Of a DNA stretch of 64,000 nucleotides, positions 54,589-64,000 are shown piece by piece. The first letter of the stretch is position 1. Each line of letters opens with the position of its first letter. Location of the stretch: the NCBI GenBank assembly GCA_029582165.1, contig CM055875.1, positions 29,158,644 through 29,222,643 on the forward strand, read 5' to 3'. The position numbers and the translations under genes are program-made. The notes under the pieces are model-generated. The model was not told the origin of the DNA and did not search any database. It saw only the letters and a list, made by a program, of their open reading frames with translations. Source of the stretch: Portulaca oleracea (Eukaryota; Streptophyta; Magnoliopsida; Caryophyllales; Portulacaceae).

Positions 54589-56346
54589 GAGTCTTGGGTA
54601 GCCAGCTGTTTCATGTTGTGAGTTATTTTGCATTTGCTGATTGCTATCCGACTTTATTTGAAAAGATTGTTCTTTGTCTACAGTCATACCTTATAACCTT
54701 AAACCTTGTATGATGCTTGATGCCGTAATTGGTCGCTTCACCCATTCTTTCGAAAATCCAAAGTAATTGGTTTCTCTAGAGTCATATCTTTTCACCTTGT
54801 ATGGTGTTTGACACCTTAATTTTCTTTACATGGCTGGCTAGAGCCCATGATATTGAGCATGGAAACATCTCTGTCAAATAAGTGCTTCAGCCATTCTTTC
54901 AAACCCGAAGTAATTTTTTGGTCAAGAGGCATACTTTATAACCTTGTATGATTCTTGATACCATAATTTCCTTTATGGCTGACTAGAGCCTATGATATTG
55001 ACAGGACAACTTCATTATGCATGAAATATATTAAACTTGATGGGAATACAAGGGTGCTGTCAGTGCTGTCTAGATCATCTTTCTTGGAATGTGGTAACTT
55101 TGACATGACCCGAAAGGCATAGGAAAATATCAGTACTTAATGTAGAAGTTCGAGCATAGAAGATAAACTCTTAATGGCTGACATTTGTCATAAGAATTGT
55201 TAACCGTTATAGGTGTCCTGGTGATCTGGACTCTCCCACCAAAGCTTTTTTGATCTTGGGAGGAGCATCGGTTATTTAGTATAGTTCTAATGCCCCATTT
55301 TGTATGCTTGCCATAGAGTGTCAAGCCACAATTTCACAGTTCATGTTGACATGGAAGGAGGATGAAATGGAGATCGCTATAACCAAATCTGTGGCACCTA
55401 TCATACTAGAAATGGTCTGGTAAAATATGCCAGAAGATGCCATGCAGGTTGTGGCTTAGGACTAGTTAAGATTGAATTATGCCTACAGCAGATGCTGGTG
55501 CCACTACATGCAACCACAGATTGAAACCTCTCATCCTCTCACTCAGAGAATTATCTCAAAATTTTGTTGGAGTTTAAGAAGCTCAACCCGCCTATTTACT
55601 GTTCTCAATACTAGGGGTTTGGAGGAGAAAGCATAGTAAAATATGCTTCTGGATTTGCTTGGGAGTGCGAGCAGTTAAGTATAGGGTTATTAGGTCCTGG
55701 TTCCTTACTCTTCATTTAGAAGCATGAACAAGGTTAAAAATCTAGAATGGTGAATAAGATTTGCTGATGGCCTGATTAAAGATGCTATATTCAATATATC
55801 CCTGTCATCTTCAAGCATCAGGGAGAAAACTTTAGTAACGGAGTCAGCATTTCTTAGTTTTCTTTCCCCTGCCTGGGCACCATCCACTCACATTCTCGAT
55901 TTCCTGCAATCCGTACTTCTAAGCTCCAGTCATTTGAGTTCACTTTCTGATCCAGCATTACAAAATCTTTCATAACGAAAATTGTTCTATTTGTTATATA
56001 CATAGTTTGCAAGATTGAGATTTACTCATGTCGTCCATTACGTCATGATTAACTGCAAACTCGATAAATTGTTTGTGTATTGTAATACAATTGCAAGGCA
56101 AAAGATTCTTTCAGCTCCCTCTGCTAATGCTCACCCCACCCCCTTTTCACCATAGCTCAGCTACCATTATTCAAGATACGCCGATGAATCATACATGGTG
56201 ATTGTAGGGTTCTTTTTTTTTTATTTTTTTAACTGCAGACTGCAGAGACAGATGAACCGGTGAGTATAATATCTCCATCTCTTAGCGTTTAGTTAGCCTG
56301 TCGAATCACAATGAACACGGGGACAGTTATGAAAGTAACTTGCTAA
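54589..56346. other. RAD9 3' region with three diverged direct repeats
   Basis: Contains the 3' UTR. Units with CTTATAACCTTGTATGATGC, TTGATACCATAATTTCC and GGCTGACTAGAGCC recur at about 54682-54745, 54780-54865 and 54925-55000. A possible small exon (ACTGCAGAGACAGATGAACC, 56239-56258) between AG and GTGAGT is noted; no coding frame is supported. The rest shows nothing. Confidence 0.45.
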
Positions 56347-56528
56347 GGACCTGTTTGCCAGATAATGATTCTTGAAGATCAGGATTTTAATTGGCGGGCA
56401 TGAACAGCAAGTGTGAATTATGATTGACCCCATCCATGATGAGGACAGGTTACACGCAAACAATCTGGGGGTTGAAATTAATGAACCCATGGCCTTGGTA
56501 GGAGAAACTTAATTTGCCAAACAATCCT
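56347..56528. mobile_element. MITE with TAA target site
   Basis: Ends GGACCTGTTTGCCAGATAA and AATTTGCCAAACAATCCT are inverted; TAA on both sides (56344-56346, 56529-56531). Interior has no frame. PIF/Harbinger type is likely. Confidence 0.6.
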
Positions 56529-56627
56529 TAACCAGTTTTCATCGAAGCTTCCACTGCATCTCTTTCTTTGGTAGCCTTCACTGATGAGACATTGGCAACA
56601 TTTCCCTTTGGAAACCCTGGTTAAAGC

Positions 56628-57271
56628 TAGGGGTAGAAACGGTGCGGTGCGGTTTCGGTGCGCCGAAGCGGTGCGTGAAAACCATAAACCGGAACCGAAT
56701 CACCCGGTTTTAAAAAACCGGTGCACCGGCTTTAACGGTGCGGTTTCACCGGTGAGCCAGAACCGCATAAATTTCTATCAAACATCAAAAATCTCTATTT
56801 AATAAAAAAAAGTGAGAACCCTAAACCCTAAACTAGATGAAAATTTGAAATACTAAAACCTAATTCCCCCTCCCCTTGCTCGACGGTCAGTGTCTCAGTG
56901 AGACTGTGAGGAGTGTGAGCCGAAGAGCCAAATTTACTAGCCCATAAGCCCAACCCAATAACACATTAACACCTAATGTTCTTTTTTTTTTTTAACTAGT
57001 TAATTTATATTATATCTGTATTAATTTTTGGGTAGAATTTTTTTTAGCCAAAATATATATATATATATATATATGTATTTAATTATATTAACGGTGCAGT
57101 TCCGAATCCCCGGCAGTGTGAATATCCCAAACCGGAACCGCCCCGTTTAGTATCCGGTTTTTCCGGTGCGGTACACCGGATTCTTAAACCGGTTCAGTGT
57201 TGCCCGTTCCCGGTTTTTTTTATCCAGTTTCCAGTTCAGTGTGCCGGTTCCGAATTTTTCTTCCACCCCTA
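56628..57271. mobile_element. hAT-type element with CCGGTGCGGT repeats, 8-bp TSD
   Basis: Starts TAGGGGTAGAAACGGTGC and ends TTCTTCCACCCCTA. Flanks GTTAAAGC (56620-56627) and GCTAAAGC (57272-57279), 7 of 8 matching. GC-rich repeats (GGTGCGGTTTCGG, CCGGTTCAGTGTGCCGG) lie at both ends; the middle is AT-rich with a TA repeat (57052-57073). Same style of ends as the AACCGAA MITEs. Confidence 0.75.
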
Positions 57272-57512
57272 GCTAAAGCTTCTACTTTCTATTAATTGGA
57301 ATTTGGAAAGGACACATAATCTCTTCACCTTTGGTTCATTATAAATTTCTGTGTTAAACTCATATTGTTTGTGTATTGAAATATATATCTTACTTTTTAT
57401 ATTGAAATATTTGGAAATAATTATCAAGTTCTTTCACACTTTACAGGATAATTACCCTGGATCATGTTGTATGCTATGAAATCTTATATTCTTTGCCCTG
57501 TTTATGATGGGA

Positions 57513-57514
<2 letters not shown>

Positions 57515-57552
<38 letters not shown>
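57515..57552. repeat. (CT)n microsatellite ending in a splice-acceptor-like CACTCAG
   Basis: About 18 CT units followed by CACTCAG/GC. As a pyrimidine tract it would suit a 3' splice site. Confidence 0.85.
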
Positions 57553-57557
<5 letters not shown>

Positions 57558-57559
57558 AG

Positions 57560-57775
57560 GCTATGAAGGCAGCCAGGTGTCAAGATCTGTATTGGCATTA
57601 TGCTGGGAAGGGTCCACCAAGTCACCCACTGGAATTCCTATGCTGCCCCTTTCTTGAAGGAATGGCAATAAAACTCCCAACTTTGTGAATAGAATTTCTT
57701 GTGTAAGCAGAAAATCTAGGTTACAGTGTCTTGCCAGATTATAACAGTACAAACCTCCCAACATTAGAGGGACAC
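57560..57775 (+). other. Candidate 3'-UTR exon (RAD9 or unknown gene), cut by LTR element
   Basis: After the CT tract and an AG the sequence is less AT-rich and has a short frame (QAMKAARCQDLYWHYAGKG) that I do not recognise. The single-copy sequence continues past the LTR element at 61530 (ACATTTGTAATTGTAAACTG). It may be a spliced 3' UTR of RAD9 or the last exon of another transcript. Nothing in the protein identifies it. Confidence 0.25.
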
Positions 57776-58673
57776 TGATGTAGATTTGGTCCCAAATATA
57801 CATCATGGAACCCAAATACTCAAGTACATGGAAATGGAGCTTCATTCCCTCAAGTCTCTCTCTCGTTTGAATGGTTTCAATAAGGGCAGTTCAGTAATTT
57901 GCTCCATATCACAAGATCCTTGAAGATATTGTGGAAGTCATCCAAAGGTCAAATAATCTACATCAAAGGAGCTTCACAATGGCTTTTGAATCTTGGAATT
58001 TGGACAAGGAATGAGCAAGTTATCTTAGTTTTAAACTAGCTTATGAACATTTGTTTCTTTATGATGTCACATTTGTTTGTAATGATGTAAGCTAGTTTCC
58101 CTTCATTTCTTGATGTAACACACGCCTAAGGGGGCCTCCAACTAGTATAAATAGACCCCTTAGGGTGCCTTATAATACACATTATTGAATGCAAATACAA
58201 TCAAATACATGGTGTTTTCTCTCTAGCTTTTGTGCTAGTTTTTCGTTTCTCTTGAGGGAGATTCGTCCTATCTCTACTTCTAGCCTTGGGTTGGCATCCC
58301 TTGGTGGTGAAAGGCAGAATTGAAGAGCTCTTTGAGGTGGTGTGGTTGTATCCTCATTGATCCTTCAAACGCCAATACTATCGTTCGTCCATCTTCATAG
58401 TTCGTTCATTCATCATCATTCACCATTCTCACGTCAATCATCATCAAGAATCGTTCAAACATTCATCAAATCATCATTCGTTCATTATTTGATCGTTCTT
58501 CATTCATCCATCATCAATCTTGGTAAACGAATTCATCATTCTTTGTTTCATTTCCATCATATTTCTTTGAGTTTAGTTGATTCTTTTGAACTAAGAGTTA
58601 AAGATTCTTATCTTGTTCTTAAAGATCCTAAACTTGTGTGTAATGTGATCATCCCTTGGTCCATTATACATCA
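57776..58673 (+). repeat. 5' LTR of gag-only element
   Basis: TGATGTAGATTTGG to CCATTATACATCA. TATA-like motif GTATAAATAG at about 58145. Ends 2 to 4 bases before the primer-binding site. Confidence 0.93.
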
Positions 58674-58915
58674 AAATTGGTATCAGAGCTTAGGAGATTG
58701 ATTCTCTTAGTTCTTGAACCATCTTTTTGCAATCTTTCCATCACAAATCCATCCCCCATCATCTCCCACATACACGTCCACCAATAGCTCCACAAAGAAA
58801 CCAAAACCCATTCCCTCACAAAATCATAGCCAAACACAAATCCCCCATGTCACCTACGCCCAAAACCCCAAACCGAGAGTCTTGCATATCTTTCTTCATC
58901 AAAGATTGATACTCC

Positions 58916-60567
58916 ATGGCGTGCGTGAGTTCTTTAATGGATTCACAAGATGATATGCAACAAATGAAGCAGCAACTTGATTATCTCACAAAACAATTGG
59001 AGAAACTTATGCCCCTTCAAAAGGGAGGAGCACGAACTGAGTTTGATTCACGTATGGTGGATCTTTATGATGTCGAGTATGAAACACAATATGAATGGAG
59101 TACATGTCCAAGGAAGGAGGACAGATTTGGTTTCAAAGAAAAGATACCGGAGTTCTATGGGAGTCATGATCCGGAAGTATTCTTGGAATGGATGCATCAA
59201 GTTGAAAGGGTCTTTGATCTCAACGCCATCCATGATGACCAGAAGGTCAAAAGTGTTGCATTGAAGCTACGAAAGCATGCTAGCAAATGGTGGTCAAGCA
59301 AGCAAAGCAAGCGGCAATCAAAGGGCCAAGATAAGATACGTTCATGGGTCCAAATGAAGAAAAAGTTCCAAGAGAAGTTTCTGCCCCTTAACTATCTACG
59401 TGACAACATCAACAAGCTTCAAAGATTGGCCCAAGGAGCAAAAGTGTCAAGGAATATACAAGGGAGTTCAAACATCTACTTCGAAAGTGTGATCTTAAGG
59501 AGGAGGATCCACAAACTTTGGTATGTTATCTAATTGGTCTTGATGATTATATTAGACATATTGTTGAATGGCAACCATATAAGACTTTGGATGAGTTAAG
59601 TTCTTTAGCTCTCAATGTTGAAAGACAAAGGAGATGTTGTCATTGCCAACGTTTCGGTCACATTGATTTGGAGTGTCCTAACAAGAAAGATGTGTCTTTG
59701 GTTGAGTACGAAACGTTTGAATTATTTGAGGAGGAAAATGTAGTAGAAGAGGAGTATGTAGAAGAGTGGCATGTGGCAAGGAGAGCCTTGAAAGAAGTAT
59801 GTGTGCCAAATGAATATCAACAAAGAGAGTGCAAGATCTCTCATTGTACCAACAAAGGAGAAGTATGTTCATTGATCAAAGAAGAAGAAAGTTGTGCCTC
59901 CTATGGTTACATTGACACCCCTACACAAAGGCTAAGCCATGACAAAGACATTCATGAGGATCCAAGTTTAGTAAGTCTTCCCACTTACAAGAATTGTAGA
60001 AATTCATTATGGTGTGATATTACTTCTATGGATACTTGTCATACTTTGTTGGAAAGACCAAAGTTGCTTGATAGGAATATCATGCATCAAGAGACATCTC
60101 TACTTCCATCTTATACCACATGGCCTAAGGAGGATGAAAACAACATTGTAACGATTATGAAGGAGGAATATCATGGGTATAAAGAGCATAAGGGTCTTGT
60201 TCTTGCAAACTTTGAGGAAAGCAAAACAAGCAACCACCCAATTTTGAATTCTCCTATGAGACGTATCTTTCATATGATACCTCAAGATATCAACTTGGAT
60301 CACATGGTTGAAGTGCCAAGGATTCGAAGGGGTCAAGAAGCTAAAGTCATCAAAGTGGATCGTTTCATGCTAAATGATAAAGGCAAAGTGGTGAAACTTG
60401 ACTTGGGAATTGAGAAGCTACATGGGATATCTACATCCATGGTGAAAAGTCGAGAATCCAATTCTTGTAATTCCCATGGATTACTTGGGAGAAAGTTGAA
60501 GAAGTTTAGAAAAGGAGTCTATGATGACTTCGAAGCCTTTAAGAAGAAAGCTTGTAATTTCTTGTGA
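58916..60567 (+). pseudogene. Gypsy-type gag with decayed protease, one frameshift
   Basis: First frame from ATG 58916: a coiled-coil-like start (DMQQMKQQLDYLTKQLEKLM), then the gag core: KIPEFYGSHDPEVFLEWMHQ, VALKLRKHASKWWSSK, IRSWVQMKKKFQEKFLPLNY. Near 59445 a one-base change moves the homology (SVKEYTREF, EEDPQTLVCYLIGLDDYI) into the second frame, open to 60567. That has a zinc knuckle CCHCQRFGHIDLEC, then a protease remnant in which the catalytic region reads SLIKEEESCASYG, without the expected Asp, and the later CDITSMDTCHTLLERP. The final 120 residues are not recognised. No RT, RNase H or integrase. It would depend on enzymes of another element. Confidence 0.85.
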
Positions 60568-60631
60568 AGAAGGCGAGCAAGAGATTTCAAAGTTTGAGGG
60601 CAAACTTTTTTTTCAACCGGGGGAGTGAGTA

Positions 60632-61529
60632 TGATGTAGATTTGGTCCCAAATATACATCATGGGACCCAAATACTCAAGTACATGGAAAGGGAGCTTCA
60701 TTCCCTAAAGTCTCTCTCTCGTTTGAATGGTTTCAACAAGGGCAGTTCGGTAATTTGCTCCATATCACAAGATCCTTGAAGATATTGTGGAAGTCATCCA
60801 AAGGTCAAATAATCTACATCAAAGGAGCTTCACAATGGCTTTTGAATCTTGGAATTTGGACAAGGAATGAGCAAGTTATCTTAGTTTTAAACTAGCTTAT
60901 GTACATTTGTTTCTTTATGATGTCACATTTGTTTGTAATGATGTAAGCTAGTTTCCCTTCATTTCTTGATGTAACACACGCCTAAGGGGGCCTCTAACTA
61001 GTATAAATAGACCCCTTAGGGTGCCTTATAAAACACATTATTGAATGCAAATACAATCAAACACATGGTGTTTTCTCTCTAGCTTTTGTGCTAGTTTTTC
61101 GTTTCTCTTGAGGGAGATTCGTCCTATCTCTACTTCTAGCCTTGGGTTGGCATCCCTTGGTGGTGAAAGGTAGAATTGAAGAGCTCTTTGAGGTGGTGTG
61201 GCTGTATCCTCATTGACCCTTCAAACGTCAATACTATCGTTCGTCTATCTTCATAGTTCGTTCATTCATCATCATTCACCATTCTCACGTCAATCATCAT
61301 CAAGAATCGTTCAAACATTCATCAAATCATCATTTGTTCATCATTTGATCGTTCTTCATTAATCCATCATCAATCTTGGTAAACAAATTCATCATTCTTT
61401 GTTTCGTTTCCATTATATTTCTTTGAGTTTAGTTGATTCTTTTGAACTAAGAGTTAAAAATTCTTATCTTGTTCTTAAAGATCCTAAACTTGTGTGTAAT
61501 GTGATCATCCCTTGGTCCATTATACATCA
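60632..61529 (+). repeat. 3' LTR of gag-only element
   Basis: 898 bp, aligned to 57776-58673 without gaps, about 21 differences by eye, mostly transitions. Confidence 0.93.
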
Positions 61530-61844
61530 GACACATTTGTAATTGTAAACTGTCTTTGTTATTTTTCCTATCAATGAAATTGTGAACTGTCTTGTGTTGC
61601 TACATCCTACATGAAGTTACTTCTTGTTATAGTAATCCACAAGGGTTTTTTTTTTTTTTTGTTGGTAAAGTTAAGGTGAGGTAAAAATAAAATTACATAA
61701 ATTTGATAAATCAATTATGATATAGAGCTTGGATTGGTTGGGATTCCTAACTTGTTCAAAAGTACTAAAAATTCGCTCTAATTTACCTACCTATATTTAT
61801 GCTACCTTAACTTTACTAAACAAGTTATTACTTTATATTTACCA

Positions 61845-62052
61845 TGTTCTTTGGATTTGTTCAGCTAACCTATCCTATCCAATCCAATTCAATTCAAACA
61901 TATCCAAACTTATCTAAACCTTGCATAATTTCCCAAAAAAACATCATCTCTAAAAACAAAATTCTCCAAAAAAGCATCATAACTTATCTACATCTATCCA
62001 AACCAATCCAATACAATCCATCCTAACCCGGTTTTAACCCATCCAAAGAACA
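61845..62052. mobile_element. Small MITE-like element
   Basis: Ends GTTCTTTGGATTTGTTCAGC and TTTTAACCCATCCAAAGAAC are inverted, with repeated TATCCAAACC/CCAATCCAAT motifs inside. Target duplication not resolved. Confidence 0.45.
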
Positions 62053-62082
62053 GAGCTTTTAAACTATCAAAATTTATATTTA

Positions 62083-62337
62083 GGTCCGTTCTTTTGTGCG
62101 GTAGGTTACAGTGCTGCACTCTTTAATTTTTCCACCACACTTCACCACATTACACAACAATCATTACCAATATATCTTTGTATTTTTCTCTCTCCTCACT
62201 TTTCTCCTTTAGTTTTCACATTTTCTCTTAACCTACCCCACCTACCACAACTTTCACCACAACTCACCACACTTTTTCAAATTCCACCGCACTGCACCAT
62301 TATCACACCACAACCAACCGTATAAAAGAACGGTGCC
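62083..62337. mobile_element. Tourist-like MITE, copy 5, TTA target site
   Basis: Starts GGTCCGTTCTTTTGTGCGG, ends CCGTATAAAAGAACGGTGCC, with TTA at 62080-62082 and 62338-62340. The best-preserved target duplication of the family. Confidence 0.75.
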
Positions 62338-62910
62338 TTAATTTGTATAGTTATCTTATCAAAATTTATTGAGAAATGATTGTAGTGCATTTGTTTTGAA
62401 TTTTAACTTTAATATTTTGTTATAAACATATAAATTTTGATTAGCGCTCGGATAGGGTTATACTTCCGGGAGTACAGAGCATCATGCGCCTTATATTACA
62501 TTGCTCGTAAATCTCATGAAAAATGTTATTAGAATTACATAGTGATATTGATCAAACTTTAGAGAGACTGAACATATTAATAATGACAATTAGAAAAATA
62601 AATTTGAAAAGTATGACTATATAGCAATGCTCATAAAATTCTAATGTAATGCTCTTTATTAGCGTATTAGTAGAGTCCTAGTATAACTATGTATCGTAAG
62701 ATGACTGAATTGCTATGGGGATTAGCAGAGTATTATTTGGTTTATTATTTTATTAGTTTCCTAATTCTAATACCATTAGGAATAAGGTTCCTGTAGTTTG
62801 GGCGTAAAGCCATAAAACTATATATATATATATATATATCATGTACTGATGATGAAAAAAAGGCAGAGAAAGAAAAATGTTTGACAATCTTTTCTCACTT
62901 CAAAATTTAT
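62338..62910 (+). repeat. Spacer and LTR-like sequence before Copia remnant
   Basis: The last 200 bp (with TAGTTTGGGCGTAAAGCC, a TA repeat at 62821-62840 and CTCACTTCAAAATTTATCA) look like the end of a Copia LTR, since a primer-binding site follows at 62911. The LTR start was not identified; the left part shows nothing. Confidence 0.5.
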
Positions 62911-64000
62911 CATGGTATCAGAGCCATGTTAATGAACTTAAATTATTATGAGGTCAATTGTGCCATGTTGATTCGAACCCTTCGTGGTTGATCGATAGTG
63001 GTGTTTCTGCTAACATGACCGGAGATAAAAACACTTTTGAGAGATATTGAAAATATACAGCCTGTGGTAGTTGACCTGCCCAACGGAACAAAAACCACTG
63101 CTGAGAAGCAAGGAAAAATTTATTTGTCAGACAAAATTGCAGCTAAATGGGACACTTCTCGTCCCATATTTGAATTGCGATCATGTTTCAATTTACCATT
63201 TCTGCAGGGATTTAAACCGCATAATCATATTTGATGAAAATTCTTGTATTTTGCAGGATTGCACTTCGCTGACTCTGATTGGTACAGACAAGCAACATGA
63301 TGGGGTCTATTTTCACAAGGAGCATCAAGGAAAATCCAGAGTTAATGTTGTGCAGACCGGGAGACTTTGGCGTCAAAGATTGAGGCATCCTTCAAAGGAA
63401 GTTATGTCTTTCCTAGATAAATCCTTACGAGGTACTAACTCACTTGATGGAATTGATGAAATTTGTGAAGTATGTTTTAGAGACTAGAGTAAAACAAATA
63501 AGGAATTATTTTGGTACTAGTGAGAATAAGGCCAAGGGTTTGTTTGACATAACTCATGTCGACATATGAGGTCCTTATAGAGCGCCTACCTCGTGTGGTG
63601 CCCACTATTTTCTCACAATTGTAGATGATTAAAGTAGGAGTGTTTGGGCTCATCTGATGACTGAAAAAAAGCGAAACTGAAAAACAGTTGAGAAATTTCA
63701 TTATTTTGGCAAAATCAATTCGGAAGAAACGCTATGGTGGTTACAAGTGACAACGGATCTGAATTTAATTCAAGGGCCATAGAAGATTTTTATGCTAAAA
63801 AGGAAATTTTGCACCAAACTAATTGTGTTGGCACATCTCAACAAAATGGTAGAGTTGAAAGGAAGCACAGACATATCTTAAATGTCACTAGAGCTTTGAG
63901 ATATCAAGCAAACTCACCAATAGAAACTTTGGGGTGAATGCTGCTTATTTGATTAATCGAACTCCAGGCAAGTTGTTGAAAGGAAAAACTCCTTACGAGC
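62911..64000 (+). pseudogene. Copia pol remnant (protease, integrase), runs off window
   Basis: Primer-binding site ATGGTATCAGAGCC at 62911-62924, then almost at once a protease motif (WLIDSGVSANMTGDKNTF at about 62980-63035), so gag is deleted. The gag-pre-integrase segment GRLWRQRLRHPSKEVMSF is at 63360, followed by broken integrase core pieces (HVDIXGPYRAPTSCGAHYFL near 63560) and VTSDNGSEFNSRAIEDFYAK with QQNGRVERKHRHILNV, the second and third acidic positions of the DDE core. At least four stops or shifts. The RT lies beyond 64000, if present. Confidence 0.8.

Larger units (their letters stand above)
57776..61529 (+). mobile_element. Non-autonomous LTR retrotransposon (Gypsy gag only), 5-bp TSD
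   Basis: Two 898-bp LTRs of identical length, exact GACAC duplication (57771-57775, 61530-61534), primer-binding site (TTGGTATCAGAGC at about 58678) and polypurine tract (CCGGGGGAGTGAG at 60618-60630). The interior of 1958 bp holds gag and a decayed protease but no RT or integrase. By eye about 21 substitutions separate the LTRs (about 2.3%), so insertion is fairly recent. Confidence 0.93.

Overview
The window is nuclear DNA of a flowering plant, most likely a eudicot. Evidence: genes with GT-AG introns, AT-rich intergenic DNA, many microsatellites and a dense mix of plant-type transposons (Copia, Gypsy, LINE with RRM-type ORF1, MULE, hAT, Tourist-like and Stowaway-like MITEs). I see no rRNA, tRNA, CRISPR or bacterial features. 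The species cannot be named from the sequence alone.

Host genes are few. (1) A three-member tandem cluster on the + strand encodes secreted ferritin-like proteins of the desiccation-related PCC13-62 type (gene A 8608-10575, gene B 15729-17393, gene C 27333-30912). All three have the same three-exon structure, with middle and last exons of exactly 226 and 384 nt; each has a TATA box, and A and C share a longer promoter block. (2) A ten-exon RAD9 checkpoint gene lies at 50503-54588 (+), predicted 459 aa. Downstream of it are sequences that could be spliced 3'-UTR exons, interrupted by a young LTR retrotransposon.

The rest is mobile DNA, much of it nested. 1-8230: MULE and Copia fragments, a degenerate LINE carrying a hAT MITE, and a LINE (4836-7637) with an intact RRM-type ORF1 but gutted ORF2. 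8230-31830: the desiccation gene cluster, with foldback, hAT, Tourist-like and MULE-type elements in promoters, introns and spacers, plus a decayed LINE (19330-22440). 31830-45900: an inverted LINE, an internally deleted Copia element with a scrambled junction, and a 6.6 kb Gypsy element (37766-44365) inserted in an older Copia remnant. 45900-50150: MITEs and a Pack-MULE-like element (48471-49762) with a captured receptor-kinase fragment and 9-bp target duplications. 54600-64000: RAD9 downstream region, hAT and other MITEs, a gag-only LTR element (57776-61529) and a decayed Copia pol running off the right edge.

The strongest new observations are structural: perfect 9-bp target duplications around three long-TIR (MULE-type) elements, one with a kinase fragment; exact 8-bp or 5-bp duplications that fix the ends of hAT and LTR elements; an inverted 44-bp LTR end at a deletion junction, as expected from self-integration; and TE remodelling of every member of the desiccation gene cluster. 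I found no convincing wholly new biological system.
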